Assembly (NCBI RefSeq): GCF_014203235.1
Contig: NZ_JACHIN010000007.1
Location: forward strand, 346,560 to 410,559
Direction: 5' to 3'
DNA: 64,000 nt
Origin: Nonomuraea endophytica
GTDB lineage: Bacteria; Actinomycetota; Actinomycetes; Streptosporangiales; Streptosporangiaceae
Made by a program: the position numbers and the translations under genes. How positions within the stretch are numbered: the stretch's first letter is position 1; each line of letters begins with the position of its first letter. The notes below the pieces were generated by a model, which made no database searches, was not told the origin of the DNA, and saw only the letters and a program-made list of their open reading frames with translations. Positions 50,092 through 61,493 of the stretch are shown in pieces.

Positions 50092-51735
50092 ATGGATCCG
50101 GTGCAGTTCAATGTGCGGCCCTACGTCTGCGGAGCCCTCGGCCGGATCGACCCCGCCGTCGCGGCGAAGCTGGCCGCCGCCGGCCCACGCTGCCGCCCCG
50201 CGCTCCAGACCGCCAGCGCGGCGCTGTTCAGCACCGCTCCGCTGCCGCCCTACCACCGCTCAGAGGGCGAGTTCGCCTTCTCCTGGGGCGAGCGCAAGCC
50301 GCCCGCCGCGGCCTCGTGGATGTCGGTCGCCGAGACCTACGAGACGCCCGGTCTCATCGGCGCGGGCGAGCGGGTCACGCTGCACGCGGGCGCGCTCGGG
50401 CTGGTCGACGTCTATTACGTACGGCTCGGCGACGCCGTCTACTTCTCCTCCCTGATCGCCCCCCTGCTCTCGCTGGTCCCGGTCGAGATCGACTGGGACG
50501 CGTGGGCCTCGATCCTGCAGGTGACCTTCCCGCTCGGCGAGGCGACGCCGTACCAGCAGATCAGGCGGCTGCCCGGCTCCAGCGCGCTGGTGTTCACCGG
50601 CGAGCGGCTGGCCACCGAGCGGCGGCTGCCGCGCTGGCTGCGGCGCGAGCCGTACGAGGCCTGGGTGGGCGCGGACGAGATCCTGGAGATCCTGCACGAG
50701 GTCTACAAGGACTACGAGGGCCGGCGGCTGCTGGTCCCGGTCAGCGGCGGCTACGACTCGCGGCTGCTGGCCAGCGTGGCCGTGGCGCGCGGCTTCGACG
50801 TGGAGTCCTGGACGACCAGCCCGGACGACGGCACCGACACCGACATCTCCTTCGCCCGGTCGATCACCCGCGAGCTGGGCATCCCGCACCGCGTGGTCAC
50901 CCAGGATCCCGGCGCCTATCCGGCCGACGCGCTGGAGGTCGCGCGCAGGCTCGAATATCTGACGCCGCACCACGCCTGGTACGCGCCGTTCGCCAAGGAG
51001 GTGCACGGCGCCGGCCGCATCCTGGTCGACGGCCTGGCCGGCGGGCCGCTGCTGAAGAACTTCATGGTCAGCGGGGCGGCGCTGGAGGCCACCTCGCAGG
51101 CCGAGCGCTCGGCGGCGGTGCTGAGCTCGCTGTCCTTGGGCGCGCCTTCGCGGCCGTTCCTGTCGGAGGCCGCTGCCGCCTGGATGGCGCAGACCGTGGG
51201 CGAGCAGTTCGCCGAGTCCACCTCGATGCTCCACGGGCACCGGGCGGAGCTGCCGCTGTCGGTGCTGCACACGAGGACGGTGCGGGGCATCGCGCGTTCG
51301 GCGGTGAACCTGGTGGGGCCGGAGGCCTCGTTCGCGGCGCCGTTCATCCACCCGGAGTTCTTCGACGCGGCGCTGTCGGTGGGCGTGGCCCGCAAGGACA
51401 AGGGGCGCTTCTACCGCGAACTGCTCCACGCGGCCAGCCCTCGGGTGGCCGCGCTGCCGTCCACGAACGTGGTCAAGCAGCCGCTTCAGCGGGTGCCGCT
51501 GCGCTCGACGGCGGCGCCGGCCCGCGAATACTCGCACCGGATGCTGGCCACGGTGGCCGACCGAGTGCCCGGCCTGCTGTCGGACGACCTGCACGAGGTG
51601 ATCGGCGGCGGGCCCGACGCGCTGACGCGCTTCAACGGCTGGAACGACCGGTTCTGGGTGCGCGGACTGGTGCTGTTCGGCGCCTGGCTGCGCGATTACG
51701 GGCATGACCTGGGTGAACTGGAAGCTCCGTTCTAG
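50092..51735 (+). CDS. Asparagine-synthetase-like ATP pyrophosphatase without glutaminase Cys
   Basis: A 547-aa protein from ATG 50092 with AGGAAGGG upstream. The synthetase half has the PP-loop LLVPVSGGYDSRLLASV (SGGYDSR at 218-224) and DISFARSITRELGIPHRVV, typical of the AsnB C-terminal domain, which adenylates a carboxylate. The N-terminal part keeps the outline of a class II amidotransferase, but the N-terminal catalytic Cys is absent (MDPVQFNV), so glutamine hydrolysis is not expected. Such AsnB relatives act in surface polysaccharide, beta-lactam and lasso-peptide pathways. Its divergent neighbour is glycosyltransferase G, so glycan amidation or ligation is a reasonable guess. Confidence 0.78.
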   Translation: MDPVQFNVRPYVCGALGRIDPAVAAKLAAAGPRCRPALQTASAALFSTAPLPPYHRSEGEFAFSWGERKPPAAASWMSVAETYETPGLIGAGERVTLHAGALGLVDVYYVRLGDAVYFSSLIAPLLSLVPVEIDWDAWASILQVTFPLGEATPYQQIRRLPGSSALVFTGERLATERRLPRWLRREPYEAWVGADEILEILHEVYKDYEGRRLLVPVSGGYDSRLLASVAVARGFDVESWTTSPDDGTDTDISFARSITRELGIPHRVVTQDPGAYPADALEVARRLEYLTPHHAWYAPFAKEVHGAGRILVDGLAGGPLLKNFMVSGAALEATSQAERSAAVLSSLSLGAPSRPFLSEAAAAWMAQTVGEQFAESTSMLHGHRAELPLSVLHTRTVRGIARSAVNLVGPEASFAAPFIHPEFFDAALSVGVARKDKGRFYRELLHAASPRVAALPSTNVVKQPLQRVPLRSTAAPAREYSHRMLATVADRVPGLLSDDLHEVIGGGPDALTRFNGWNDRFWVRGLVLFGAWLRDYGHDLGELEAPF

Positions 51736-51995
51736 CGAACGCTAAGTAACGTCGCGATTACACCGCGATCTCGTGGGTATTACATGCGGCACAGCACAAG
51801 CGGGTTCCGGAAGGCCGACGGGCTGGTAGTGTTCGGCCCGTAAGCGCCGCGAACAAGCGGGCACCGGGTCACAAATCCGGGCTCGCTCAGGGCATGGGGT
51901 TCGCAGGGATGACGACTCCAGGCGGCGCGGTCACCACAAAACGCCGGGGTAACCGGTGACTTCGTCCTGCCCACATCTCCTTCTGTGAGCGACAC

Positions 51996-53687
<1,692 letters not shown>

Positions 53688-53717
53688 GCCTGTCGCCGTT
53701 CGGATACTCTCTGTGGC

Positions 53718-53924
53718 GTGGCGACAGACACCGCATCGCGTGTCGATGCTCTCGAGGTTCGTGTGAACGTGCTTGAGGAGGCGCGTGACACGCACGAAGA
53801 AGCGATTTACAAGGTGCACCGCTCCACCGTCAAGCTGGAGCTCGGCGTTGACCGCCTCCTCGACATCGTCGGTGGTAGGCACGTGACTGAGGCCGAGGTG
53901 GACGAGGAGCTTGACGGAAGGTGA
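53718..53924 (+). CDS. Small coiled-coil protein
   Basis: A 68-aa protein starting at GTG 53718, 30 bases after treS. It is one amphipathic coiled coil (ASRVDALEVRVNVLEEARDT, then EAIYKVHRSTVKLELGVDRL), ending in an acidic tail. Coding is supported by the heptad pattern and lack of stops in a typical codon use. No family recognised; perhaps translated with treS. The stop is 4 bp from the convergent permease gene. Confidence 0.5.
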   Translation: MATDTASRVDALEVRVNVLEEARDTHEEAIYKVHRSTVKLELGVDRLLDIVGGRHVTEAEVDEELDGR

Positions 53925-53927
53925 CGC

Positions 53928-56194
53928 CTAGCGGGCGGTGACGGGTACTTGGGCCCGTGCCGCCCGTCTGGCGGGGATCAGTGCCACCGCCAGTGCGGCG
54001 CCCACGGCCACCAGCACGGCGAGCACGAGTGTGGTGGCCGAGGGTGGGCGGCCGATGCCGGCGCCCACACCGCTGGTGTGTCCCTGCAGGTCGATCAGGC
54101 CCGTCACCACCGAGGCGCCCACGGCGGTGCCCGCGAGCACGCCCAGGATCACCAGCAGGCCGGTCCCGGTCACCAGCGTGGCCATGAGCTGGCGCGGGGT
54201 CAGTCCCATCGCCTTCAGCACCGCCAGGTCGAGCGCGTGGTCGCGCAGGCCGAGCGCGCTGGCGGTCAGCAGGTTCGCCAGGCCGATCAGCGACAGCACG
54301 AAGATGAGCGCCACGATCAGCACCCGGATGACGGTCAGCCGCTCGGCCGGGTTCACCACGCGCTGCACGTCGAGCCCCTCGCCGGAGACGGCCAGCAGCC
54401 GCGTGCGCACCTCGCCCGCGTCCGCGCCGTCCTTCAGGACCAGCGCGTAGAACTCCGGCGGCACCGTGTCCTTGGCCGCGAGGCTGTCCAGGCCGACCGA
54501 GAGCACCTCGCCGTCCAGGTCGGGCTCCACGGTCCTGCCGACGATGCGCACGATGAGCGGCGAGTCGCCGACCGTCAGCCGCACCCGGTCGCCGATCTTC
54601 GCCCGCAGCAGGTCGAGCAGGCCCTGCCCGGCCACGGCCTCGCCGGGCTGGGCGTACATGCGGCCCTCCACCACCGGGAAGGGGTACGGCTCCGCCGAGT
54701 TGCCGATCGCCCGCACCCGCACCGACCTGGCCTGGCCGGGGGCCAGGGCGTTGACGTCGGCGCCCTGGTAGACGGTGGCCACCCCACGGTCGGCCTTGGC
54801 CATGCGCTCGGCCGAGGCCGACTCCAGCTTGCCGGGACGGACGTGCAGGGCGGCGTGCTGGCCCACCTGGGCGGGGTTGCGCTGGAAGTTGTCGAGGGTG
54901 GACCACACGCCCAAGCCAATGGTGATCATCATCATGGGCACGGCCAGGCCGAACACGGTCATGAAAGCGGGCACGCGTCGGGTGAACGCGTCGCGGGCGC
55001 CCAGGACGAGGGCGGGCGGGAGCCGTACCAGAAGGGCCAGGCGCGCCAGACGCGACAGGTGGCCCCGGGGCGGCGCGGAGGGGGCGGCGGGGATCGGCGG
55101 GGTGCGGCCGCCACGCCAGGCGGGCAGGCCGACGGCGGCGAGCACGACCAGGGCGGTGCCGGCGACGATGAGCAACACCGGCGCGGGGGCGATGGCCGAG
55201 GGGCCGAGCACGACGGCGATCACCGCCAGGCCGGCGACGCCGCCGAGCGCGACGCCGACCAGGCCGAGCGCCCCGTGTTCGACCACGAGAAGGCCGGCGA
55301 CCTGCGCCCGGGTGAACCCCATGGACTTCAGCGTGGCCAGGTCGCGCAGCTGGCCGAGCACCCGGCCACCGGCGGCGTTGGCCAGCGCCAGCGCGGCGGC
55401 GACCAGCCCCACCACGCCGAACAAAGCCAGCAGCGTGCCCAGGAGCCGGTTGTCGAGCTCCATGGCGGCCCTGACCTGCCGCCAGGTGTAGACGCGCTGG
55501 AGTTTGTCCTCCAGCATGACCACGACCCGCTGGGAGACGACCTGGGTGGCCTCGGGGTCGGTCAGGCGCAGGCCGGTCACGTACTCGCTGCGGCCCAGCG
55601 CGGGCTCGATGCGGTCGAGCAGGTCGGGCAGCACCCAGGCCAGGCCGGGCGTCCACTCGGGGTAGAAGCCCTGCTCGGCGGTGTCGGCGATGCCGCGGAC
55701 GTAAAGCGTGTGGCGGGCGCCGCTGAGCGCGGTCACGGTGACCGGCGCGCCGAGCCGCAGCCCGAGCTCACGCGCGAACGAGCGCTCGACCACGACGCCG
55801 TCGAGCTGGCCCTGGTCGAGCCAGCGGCCCTCGGCCACGACCGGGTGCGCCACCTCGGGCGCGGCGGCGGGCAGCGCGCGCAGCGCCGCGGGCTCCTTCT
55901 TTCCGTCCTGCACGACGCTCACGGGCGCCGAGCGGTACGGCCCGGCCACCTGCGTGACCCCGTCGATCTCGCGCAGCCTGACCGCCTGGGGAACCTCCTG
56001 GGTGTGGATCCACACGTGGGCGCCGTCGGTCTGGGAGAACAGGCTGCGCCAGGGGTTGGTGCCCTCCTCCAGCAGGGTCGCGGCGGTGATCAGCGCGGCG
56101 ACGATCCCGGCGACGGCCAGGACGGTCAGCACGGCCTGCCCGCGCCTGGCCCGCAGGTCGGCCCTCACCCATCGGCTGCCGGCGTGTCTGATCG

Positions 56195-56198
<4 letters not shown>
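53928..56198 (-). CDS. FtsX-type ABC transporter permease
   Basis: A 756-aa protein with the MacB/FtsX double layout. One N-terminal helix (VLTVLAVAGIVAALITAATL) is followed by a large extracytoplasmic domain (about 45-240), a first FtsX helix set (about 250-370), a second extracytoplasmic domain (about 420-590) and a second FtsX set (about 600-750). The start GTG 56198 overlaps the stop of the ATPase gene (GTGA). Together with the ATPase it makes a complete exporter-like or mechanotransmission complex. Substrate unknown. Confidence 0.85.
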
Positions 56199-56916
<718 letters not shown>

Positions 56917-56920
<4 letters not shown>

Positions 56921-57423
56921 ATCAGGTCCTCCTGGCAGCGCTGCAGCCAGTCGAGGTCGGCCTGCAGGTGCAGCATGGCTCCCTCGATCAGCAGCGTAGC
57001 GACCCGGTTGGCCGGGTCCGTACGCTCCAGGAGGTCGTTGAGGTCGCGCATCAGCGCGAGATAGTGCCGGCGCTGGCGGCTGATCAGCGCCATCTGGTCG
57101 GAGATCCCGGTGAGCGGCGCGAGCACGAGCTTCATGAAGAACTCGTCGCGCACGCGCGGGCCCTCGGTCGGCTCGTCCACCCACTGCGTCAGGGCCTCGC
57201 GGCCTTCCGCGGTCAGATAGTAGACCTTCTTGTTGGGCCGGTTGGACTGCTCGACGTCGACCGCCCTGACCAGCCCGTCCTTCTCCAGCCGGCCGAGTGT
57301 CACATAGATCTGGCCGATGTTGGGAGAGGGGTAAGCGCTGCCGAAGGTCAGCTCCAGGGCCTGTTTGAGCTCATACCCATGGGCAGGCTCCTTGGCCAGG
57401 AGCGCCAGCAGGTGCAGCCGCAC
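56917..57423 (-). CDS. PadR-family transcriptional regulator
   Basis: A 168-aa protein. The winged helix (LHLLALLAKEPAHGYELKQALE ... GQIYVTLGRLEKDGLV) and the wing RPNKKVYYLTAEGREALTQW are typical of PadR. The C-terminal helical part is the dimerisation domain. GTG start at 57423 with GGGAGGTGG upstream. It is the first gene of the ATPase-permease operon, so it is probably its own ligand-sensing repressor. A palindrome lies 17 bp upstream. Confidence 0.92.
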
Positions 57424-57439
57424 CGCTCCACCTCCCGTA

Positions 57440-57457
57440 CGTTACGCATGCGTTACG
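57440..57457. promoter_or_regulatory. Near-palindrome, candidate PadR operator
   Basis: CGTTACGCATGCGTTACG is an 18-bp near-palindrome centred on GCATGC, with one mismatched pair, 17 bp upstream of the PadR start. Also readable as a direct repeat of CGTTAC. A second imperfect inverted repeat (GATTACA at 57478-57484, TGTAATC at 57521-57527) lies further on. Confidence 0.5.
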
Positions 57458-57467
57458 GAGATAACCG

Positions 57468-57496
57468 TTGACCATCAGATTACAGGTGTGCATAAC
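57468..57496 (+). promoter_or_regulatory. Candidate promoter of the importer operon
   Basis: TTGACC (57468-57473) as -35 and CATAAC (57491-57496) as -10 with a 17-bp spacer. Transcription would begin near 57503, about 47 bases upstream of the first binding-protein gene. Inverted repeats overlap it. Confidence 0.5.
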
Positions 57497-57549
57497 ATGA
57501 ATGCATCTACCTAACACGTATGTAATCCTAGAAACGTGGAGGTAACAAC

Positions 57550-58788
57550 GTGCGTCGTTTGATGCCGGTGCTGCTTGCCGCTCTGCTGACGGCAGGCTGC
57601 GCCGCTTCCGGCGACGACGGCGGCGGCGAGCCGGAGACGGGCGGGATCGGCCCGATCACCTTCGCCGTCGGGCGCGAGGGCACGACCTACTTGCAGCCAC
57701 TGCTGGATCGCTGGAACCAGGCCCACCCGGCTGAGAAGGTGACGCTGATCGAGCTGCCAGAAGCGGCGGACGAACAGCGTGCCCAGATGGTCTCCAACCT
57801 TCAGGCACGAAGCGACAGGTATGACGTGCTCGTCCTGGACGTCGTGTGGACCGCGGAGTTCGCGGACAACGGCTGGATCATCCCCTTGGAGCGCGGGGCC
57901 TTCCCGCTCGACAAGTTCCTGCCGCCGGTCGTGGACACAGCGGTGTACAACGGCAAGCTCTGGGCAGTGCCGTACACGAGCAATGCGGGTTTGTTGTTTT
58001 ACCGCTCTGACCTGGTGAAAAAGCCGCCCAAGACCTGGGCGGACCTCCGGCGGCGAGCGATTGAGGTTACGAAAGAACACAATATTGGTGGCTATGCCGG
58101 GCAGTTCCTTGCGTACGAGGGGCTGACCGTGAACTTCTCCGAGGCCGTGGGCGGGCAGATCCTCAGCACCGACGGCCAGGAGGTGACGCTCGACAGCGCC
58201 AAGGCCAAGGCCGCTCTCGGCTTCCTCGCCCAGGGACTTCGCGAGGGCTGGATCCCGGACGACGCGCTGTCGTACAAGGAAGAGGAGTCGCGGCTCGCCT
58301 TCCAGAACGGCGACCTGGCCTTCGCCCGCAACTGGCCGCACGCCTACGGCTCCGCCAAGGCCCAGCTCGGCGACCGGTTCGCGGTCACCAGGCTGCCGGG
58401 CCAGAACGGGCCCGGCACCAGCGCCCTGGGCGGCCAGAACCTGGCCGTCGGCGCCTACTCCAAGCATCCGAAGACCGCCCGCGACTTCATCCACTACTTC
58501 ACCAGCATGGAGACCCAGCGCCGGGTCCTGTCCGAAGGCTCCTTCCCGCCGGTGTGGACCGAGCTTTACGACGACCCCGAGCTGATCGAGCAGTTCCCCT
58601 ATCTCCCGGTGCTCAAAGAGAGCATCCTGGCCGCCAAGCCGCGGCCGGTCAGCGCCAACTACAACCAGCTGAGCCTGGTGATCGCCAGTTCGGTCGCCAA
58701 GGCGCTCAGCCCGCCGTTCCCCGAGCCGAGCGACGCGGTCGTGAACTCGCTGAAGGCGGATCTGACGGAGTCATTGTCGACTCAGTGA
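57550..58788 (+). CDS. Sugar ABC transporter lipoprotein binding protein 1
   Basis: A 412-aa family 1 extracellular solute-binding protein. The signal peptide ends in the lipobox LTAGC with Cys17, so it is membrane-anchored. SRYDVLVLDVVWTAEF-like text (RYDVLVLDVVWTAEFAD), LWAVPYTSNAGLLFYRSDLV and FARNWPHAYG fit trehalose/maltose-type binding proteins of the LpqY/ThuE group. GTG start with GGAGGT six bases upstream. About 57985-58110 uses AT-ending codons unlike the rest of the gene (see findings). First of four genes in the operon. Confidence 0.87.
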   Translation: MRRLMPVLLAALLTAGCAASGDDGGGEPETGGIGPITFAVGREGTTYLQPLLDRWNQAHPAEKVTLIELPEAADEQRAQMVSNLQARSDRYDVLVLDVVWTAEFADNGWIIPLERGAFPLDKFLPPVVDTAVYNGKLWAVPYTSNAGLLFYRSDLVKKPPKTWADLRRRAIEVTKEHNIGGYAGQFLAYEGLTVNFSEAVGGQILSTDGQEVTLDSAKAKAALGFLAQGLREGWIPDDALSYKEEESRLAFQNGDLAFARNWPHAYGSAKAQLGDRFAVTRLPGQNGPGTSALGGQNLAVGAYSKHPKTARDFIHYFTSMETQRRVLSEGSFPPVWTELYDDPELIEQFPYLPVLKESILAAKPRPVSANYNQLSLVIASSVAKALSPPFPEPSDAVVNSLKADLTESLSTQ

Positions 58789-58796
58789 GGCAAGAA

Positions 58797-60116
58797 ATGA
58801 GAAAGACAGCCATCGTCCTAGCGGGGCTCGCGGTAGCGGCCTCGGCTTGTGGCAACGCGCCGACGACCACCCCCACGCAGCCCGCCGGCACGGCCGCCGC
58901 CACCTCCGGCGGCGCGAAGCCCCTCCAGGGCCAGAAGATCGAAGTCGCCGCCAAGTGGACCAGCGACGAGGAGAAGTCCTTCCGCCAGGTGCTGAAGGCC
59001 TTCTCCGACAAGACCGGCGCCGAGGTGACCTACGCCTCCACCGGTGAGGACACCGGCGCGTACCTCGGCCCGCGCATCAAGGGCGGCAGCCCGCCCGACA
59101 TCGCGATCCTGCCCCAGCCGGGCCTGGTCCAGCAGTACGCCGACGAGAAGGCGCTCAAGCCCCTCACCCCCGAGGTCATCAGCCAGATCGACACGAACTA
59201 CACCCCGTACTGGAAGGAGCTCGGCTCCGCGGACGGCCAGGTGTACGGCGTGATGGTGAAGGCCGCGCACAAGTCGCTGGTCTGGTACCGCACGGCCACC
59301 TTCGAGGAGGCCGGCGTCCAGCCGCCCACCAACTGGGACGAGCTGGTCAAGGCCGCGCAGACCATCGCCGACTCCGGCACCGCGCCCTTCTCCTTCTGCG
59401 GCGCCTCCGGCTGGACCCTGACCGACCTGTTCGAGAACGTCTACCTCAGCAGCGCCGGCCCGGAGAACTACGACAAGCTCTCCAAGCACGAGATCCCGTG
59501 GACCGACCCCTCCGTCGCCACGGCGCTGGAGAAGATGGCACAGATCATGACCAAGAAGGAGTTCGTCCTCGACGGCAACTCCGGCGCGCTGCAGACGCAG
59601 TTCCCCGACTGCGTCACCAAGGTCTACGACCAGAAGAAGGCCGCGATGATCATCGAGGCGGACTTCGTGGCCACTCCGGTCGCCCAGTCCGGCGAGAAGG
59701 TCGGCGAGGGCGCCAAGACCTTCCCCTTCCCCAAGGTCGGCGAGACCAGCCCGGTCGTGCTCGGCGGCGACATCGCCGTGGCGCTGAAGGACACCCCCGG
59801 CGCGATGGCGCTGCTGGAGTTCCTGGGCTCCAAGGAAGGCGGCGAGATCTGGGCCAAGCTCCCCGGCTACCTGTCGCCCAACAAGAACGTCTCCCCGGAC
59901 AACTACCCGGACGAGCTGACCAAGCAGCTCGGCCAGACGATCGTCTCGGCCGGTGACGCCGTCCGCTACGACATGTCCGACCTCGCCCCCAGCGCCTTCG
60001 GCGCCACCGACGGCAAGGGCGAATGGAAGGTCCTGCAGGACTTCCTGCGCGACCCCACCGACGTCAAGGGCGCCCAGACGAAGCTCGAAGAAGAAGCCAA
60101 GAAGGCCTGGAAGTAG
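58797..60116 (+). CDS. Alpha-glucoside-type ABC transporter lipoprotein binding protein 2
   Basis: A 439-aa lipoprotein binding protein. The lipobox is VAASAC (Cys18). A short Thr/Pro/Gly linker precedes the mature domain. GPRIKGGSPPDIAILPQPGL, KSLVWYRTATFEEAGVQPP, SGWTLTDLFENVYL and AAMIIEADFVATPV match the AglE-like alpha-glucoside binders. ATG 58797 lies eight bases after the first binding protein. The two proteins are only distantly alike, so this is not a recent duplication. Confidence 0.88.
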   Translation: MRKTAIVLAGLAVAASACGNAPTTTPTQPAGTAAATSGGAKPLQGQKIEVAAKWTSDEEKSFRQVLKAFSDKTGAEVTYASTGEDTGAYLGPRIKGGSPPDIAILPQPGLVQQYADEKALKPLTPEVISQIDTNYTPYWKELGSADGQVYGVMVKAAHKSLVWYRTATFEEAGVQPPTNWDELVKAAQTIADSGTAPFSFCGASGWTLTDLFENVYLSSAGPENYDKLSKHEIPWTDPSVATALEKMAQIMTKKEFVLDGNSGALQTQFPDCVTKVYDQKKAAMIIEADFVATPVAQSGEKVGEGAKTFPFPKVGETSPVVLGGDIAVALKDTPGAMALLEFLGSKEGGEIWAKLPGYLSPNKNVSPDNYPDELTKQLGQTIVSAGDAVRYDMSDLAPSAFGATDGKGEWKVLQDFLRDPTDVKGAQTKLEEEAKKAWK

Positions 60117-60128
60117 AGAGGTTAGGCC

Positions 60129-61493
60129 GTGACCGAACGGTTGGACGGCCCGCAGGCCCCGTCGCAGGACGGGGCCCCCTCCCCCCGGGCTGACACCCCC
60201 AAGAAATTCCGCCTCGGTCCCTCCCCCGCGATCGCCATCGTCTTCTTGCTGCCGGCGGCGATCCTGCTGGGAATCTGGGTGGTCTACCCGATCGTCTACT
60301 CGATCTTCCGCAGCCTCTTCGACGCCTCGGGCAGCGTGTTCGTGGGCGTGGAGAACTTCACCACGATCTTCACCGACCGCGGCACGCTGGTCACCATCAG
60401 GAACAACCTGATCTGGGTGATCGTCGCGCCGATCCTGGTCACCGTGCTCGGCCTGCTCTTCGCGGTGCTGACCGAGCGCATCAAGTGGTCCACGGCGTTC
60501 AAGCTGATCGTCTTCATGCCCATGGCCGTCTCGCTGATGGCCGCCGGCGTCATCTTCCGCCTGGTCTACGAGCAGGACCCCGACAAGGGCCTGGCCAACG
60601 CGGTGCTCACCACCGTGAACGACACGTTCTCCTCCAGCCAGGGCTACCCGGACGCCCGCCCCCGCGAGGGCGACGCCTCCCCGGTCGCGGCCAAGGACGG
60701 CGGGGTCGCCACCAAGCAGCCCGCGCAGGCGGGCCAGCCGGTGCTCATCCCGCTGGTCGGCATCAAGGCCAACACGATGCCCACCAACGCCGCGCCCGCC
60801 CTCGCCAACCCGCCACCGGGCGGGCTGTCCGGAACCGTCTGGTTCGACTTCACCCCGGGCGGCCAGGGCACGAGCGGCGCGGTCGACCCCCAGGAGAAGG
60901 GCCTGCCCGGCATGACCGTCGAGGCGGTCAAGGACGGCCAGGTCGCCGCCACGACCACCACCGCCGCCAACGGAACCTTCCGTTTCGACGGGCTGGCCGC
61001 CGGCTCCTATGAGGTACGGCTCCCGCAAACCAACTTCACCGCCCCCTACCGGGGCCTGAACTGGCTCGGCGAAGCCCTCATCACCCCCGCCATCATCGGC
61101 GCGTTCATCTGGGTCTGGGCCGGATTCGCGATGGTCCTCATCTCCGCCGGTCTCGCGGCCATCCCGCGCGACTCCCTGGAGGCCGCACGCATCGACGGAG
61201 CCACGGAGTGGCAGGTGTTCCGCAAGATCACCATCCCGCTCCTGTCCCCGGTGCTGCTGGTCGTCTTCGTGACGATGATCATCAATACCTTGAAGGTGTT
61301 CGACCTGGTCTTCATCATCGCGCCGGCCTCGGTGCAGCCGCAGTCGAACGTGATCGCGCTGGAGATGTGGCGCGTGTCGTTCGGCGGCGGCAACAACCAG
61401 GGCCTGGGCAGCGCACTGGCGGTCTTCCTGCTGATCCTGGTCCTGCCCTTCATGATCATGAATGTCCGCAGGTTCAGAAGGGAGGAGCGCTGA
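60129..61493 (+). CDS. Sugar ABC transporter permease (AglF-like) with inserted Cna-B-like domain
   Basis: A 454-aa MalF-type permease from GTG 60129. Helices: about 32-55, 94-116, 126-146, and after the insert about 310-345, 372-390 and 428-446. The EAA loop EAARIDGATEWQVFRKITIP contacts the ATPase. Between helices 3 and 4, about 160 residues are inserted outside the membrane: a Pro/Ala-rich stretch, then LSGTVWFDF...GLPGMTVEAV...GTFRFDGLAAGSYEV (about 233-301), the pattern of a Cna-B/SdrD-like beta-sandwich. Usual relatives are near 300 residues. No frameshift; insert is in frame. Confidence 0.87.
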   Translation: MTERLDGPQAPSQDGAPSPRADTPKKFRLGPSPAIAIVFLLPAAILLGIWVVYPIVYSIFRSLFDASGSVFVGVENFTTIFTDRGTLVTIRNNLIWVIVAPILVTVLGLLFAVLTERIKWSTAFKLIVFMPMAVSLMAAGVIFRLVYEQDPDKGLANAVLTTVNDTFSSSQGYPDARPREGDASPVAAKDGGVATKQPAQAGQPVLIPLVGIKANTMPTNAAPALANPPPGGLSGTVWFDFTPGGQGTSGAVDPQEKGLPGMTVEAVKDGQVAATTTTAANGTFRFDGLAAGSYEVRLPQTNFTAPYRGLNWLGEALITPAIIGAFIWVWAGFAMVLISAGLAAIPRDSLEAARIDGATEWQVFRKITIPLLSPVLLVVFVTMIINTLKVFDLVFIIAPASVQPQSNVIALEMWRVSFGGGNNQGLGSALAVFLLILVLPFMIMNVRRFRREER

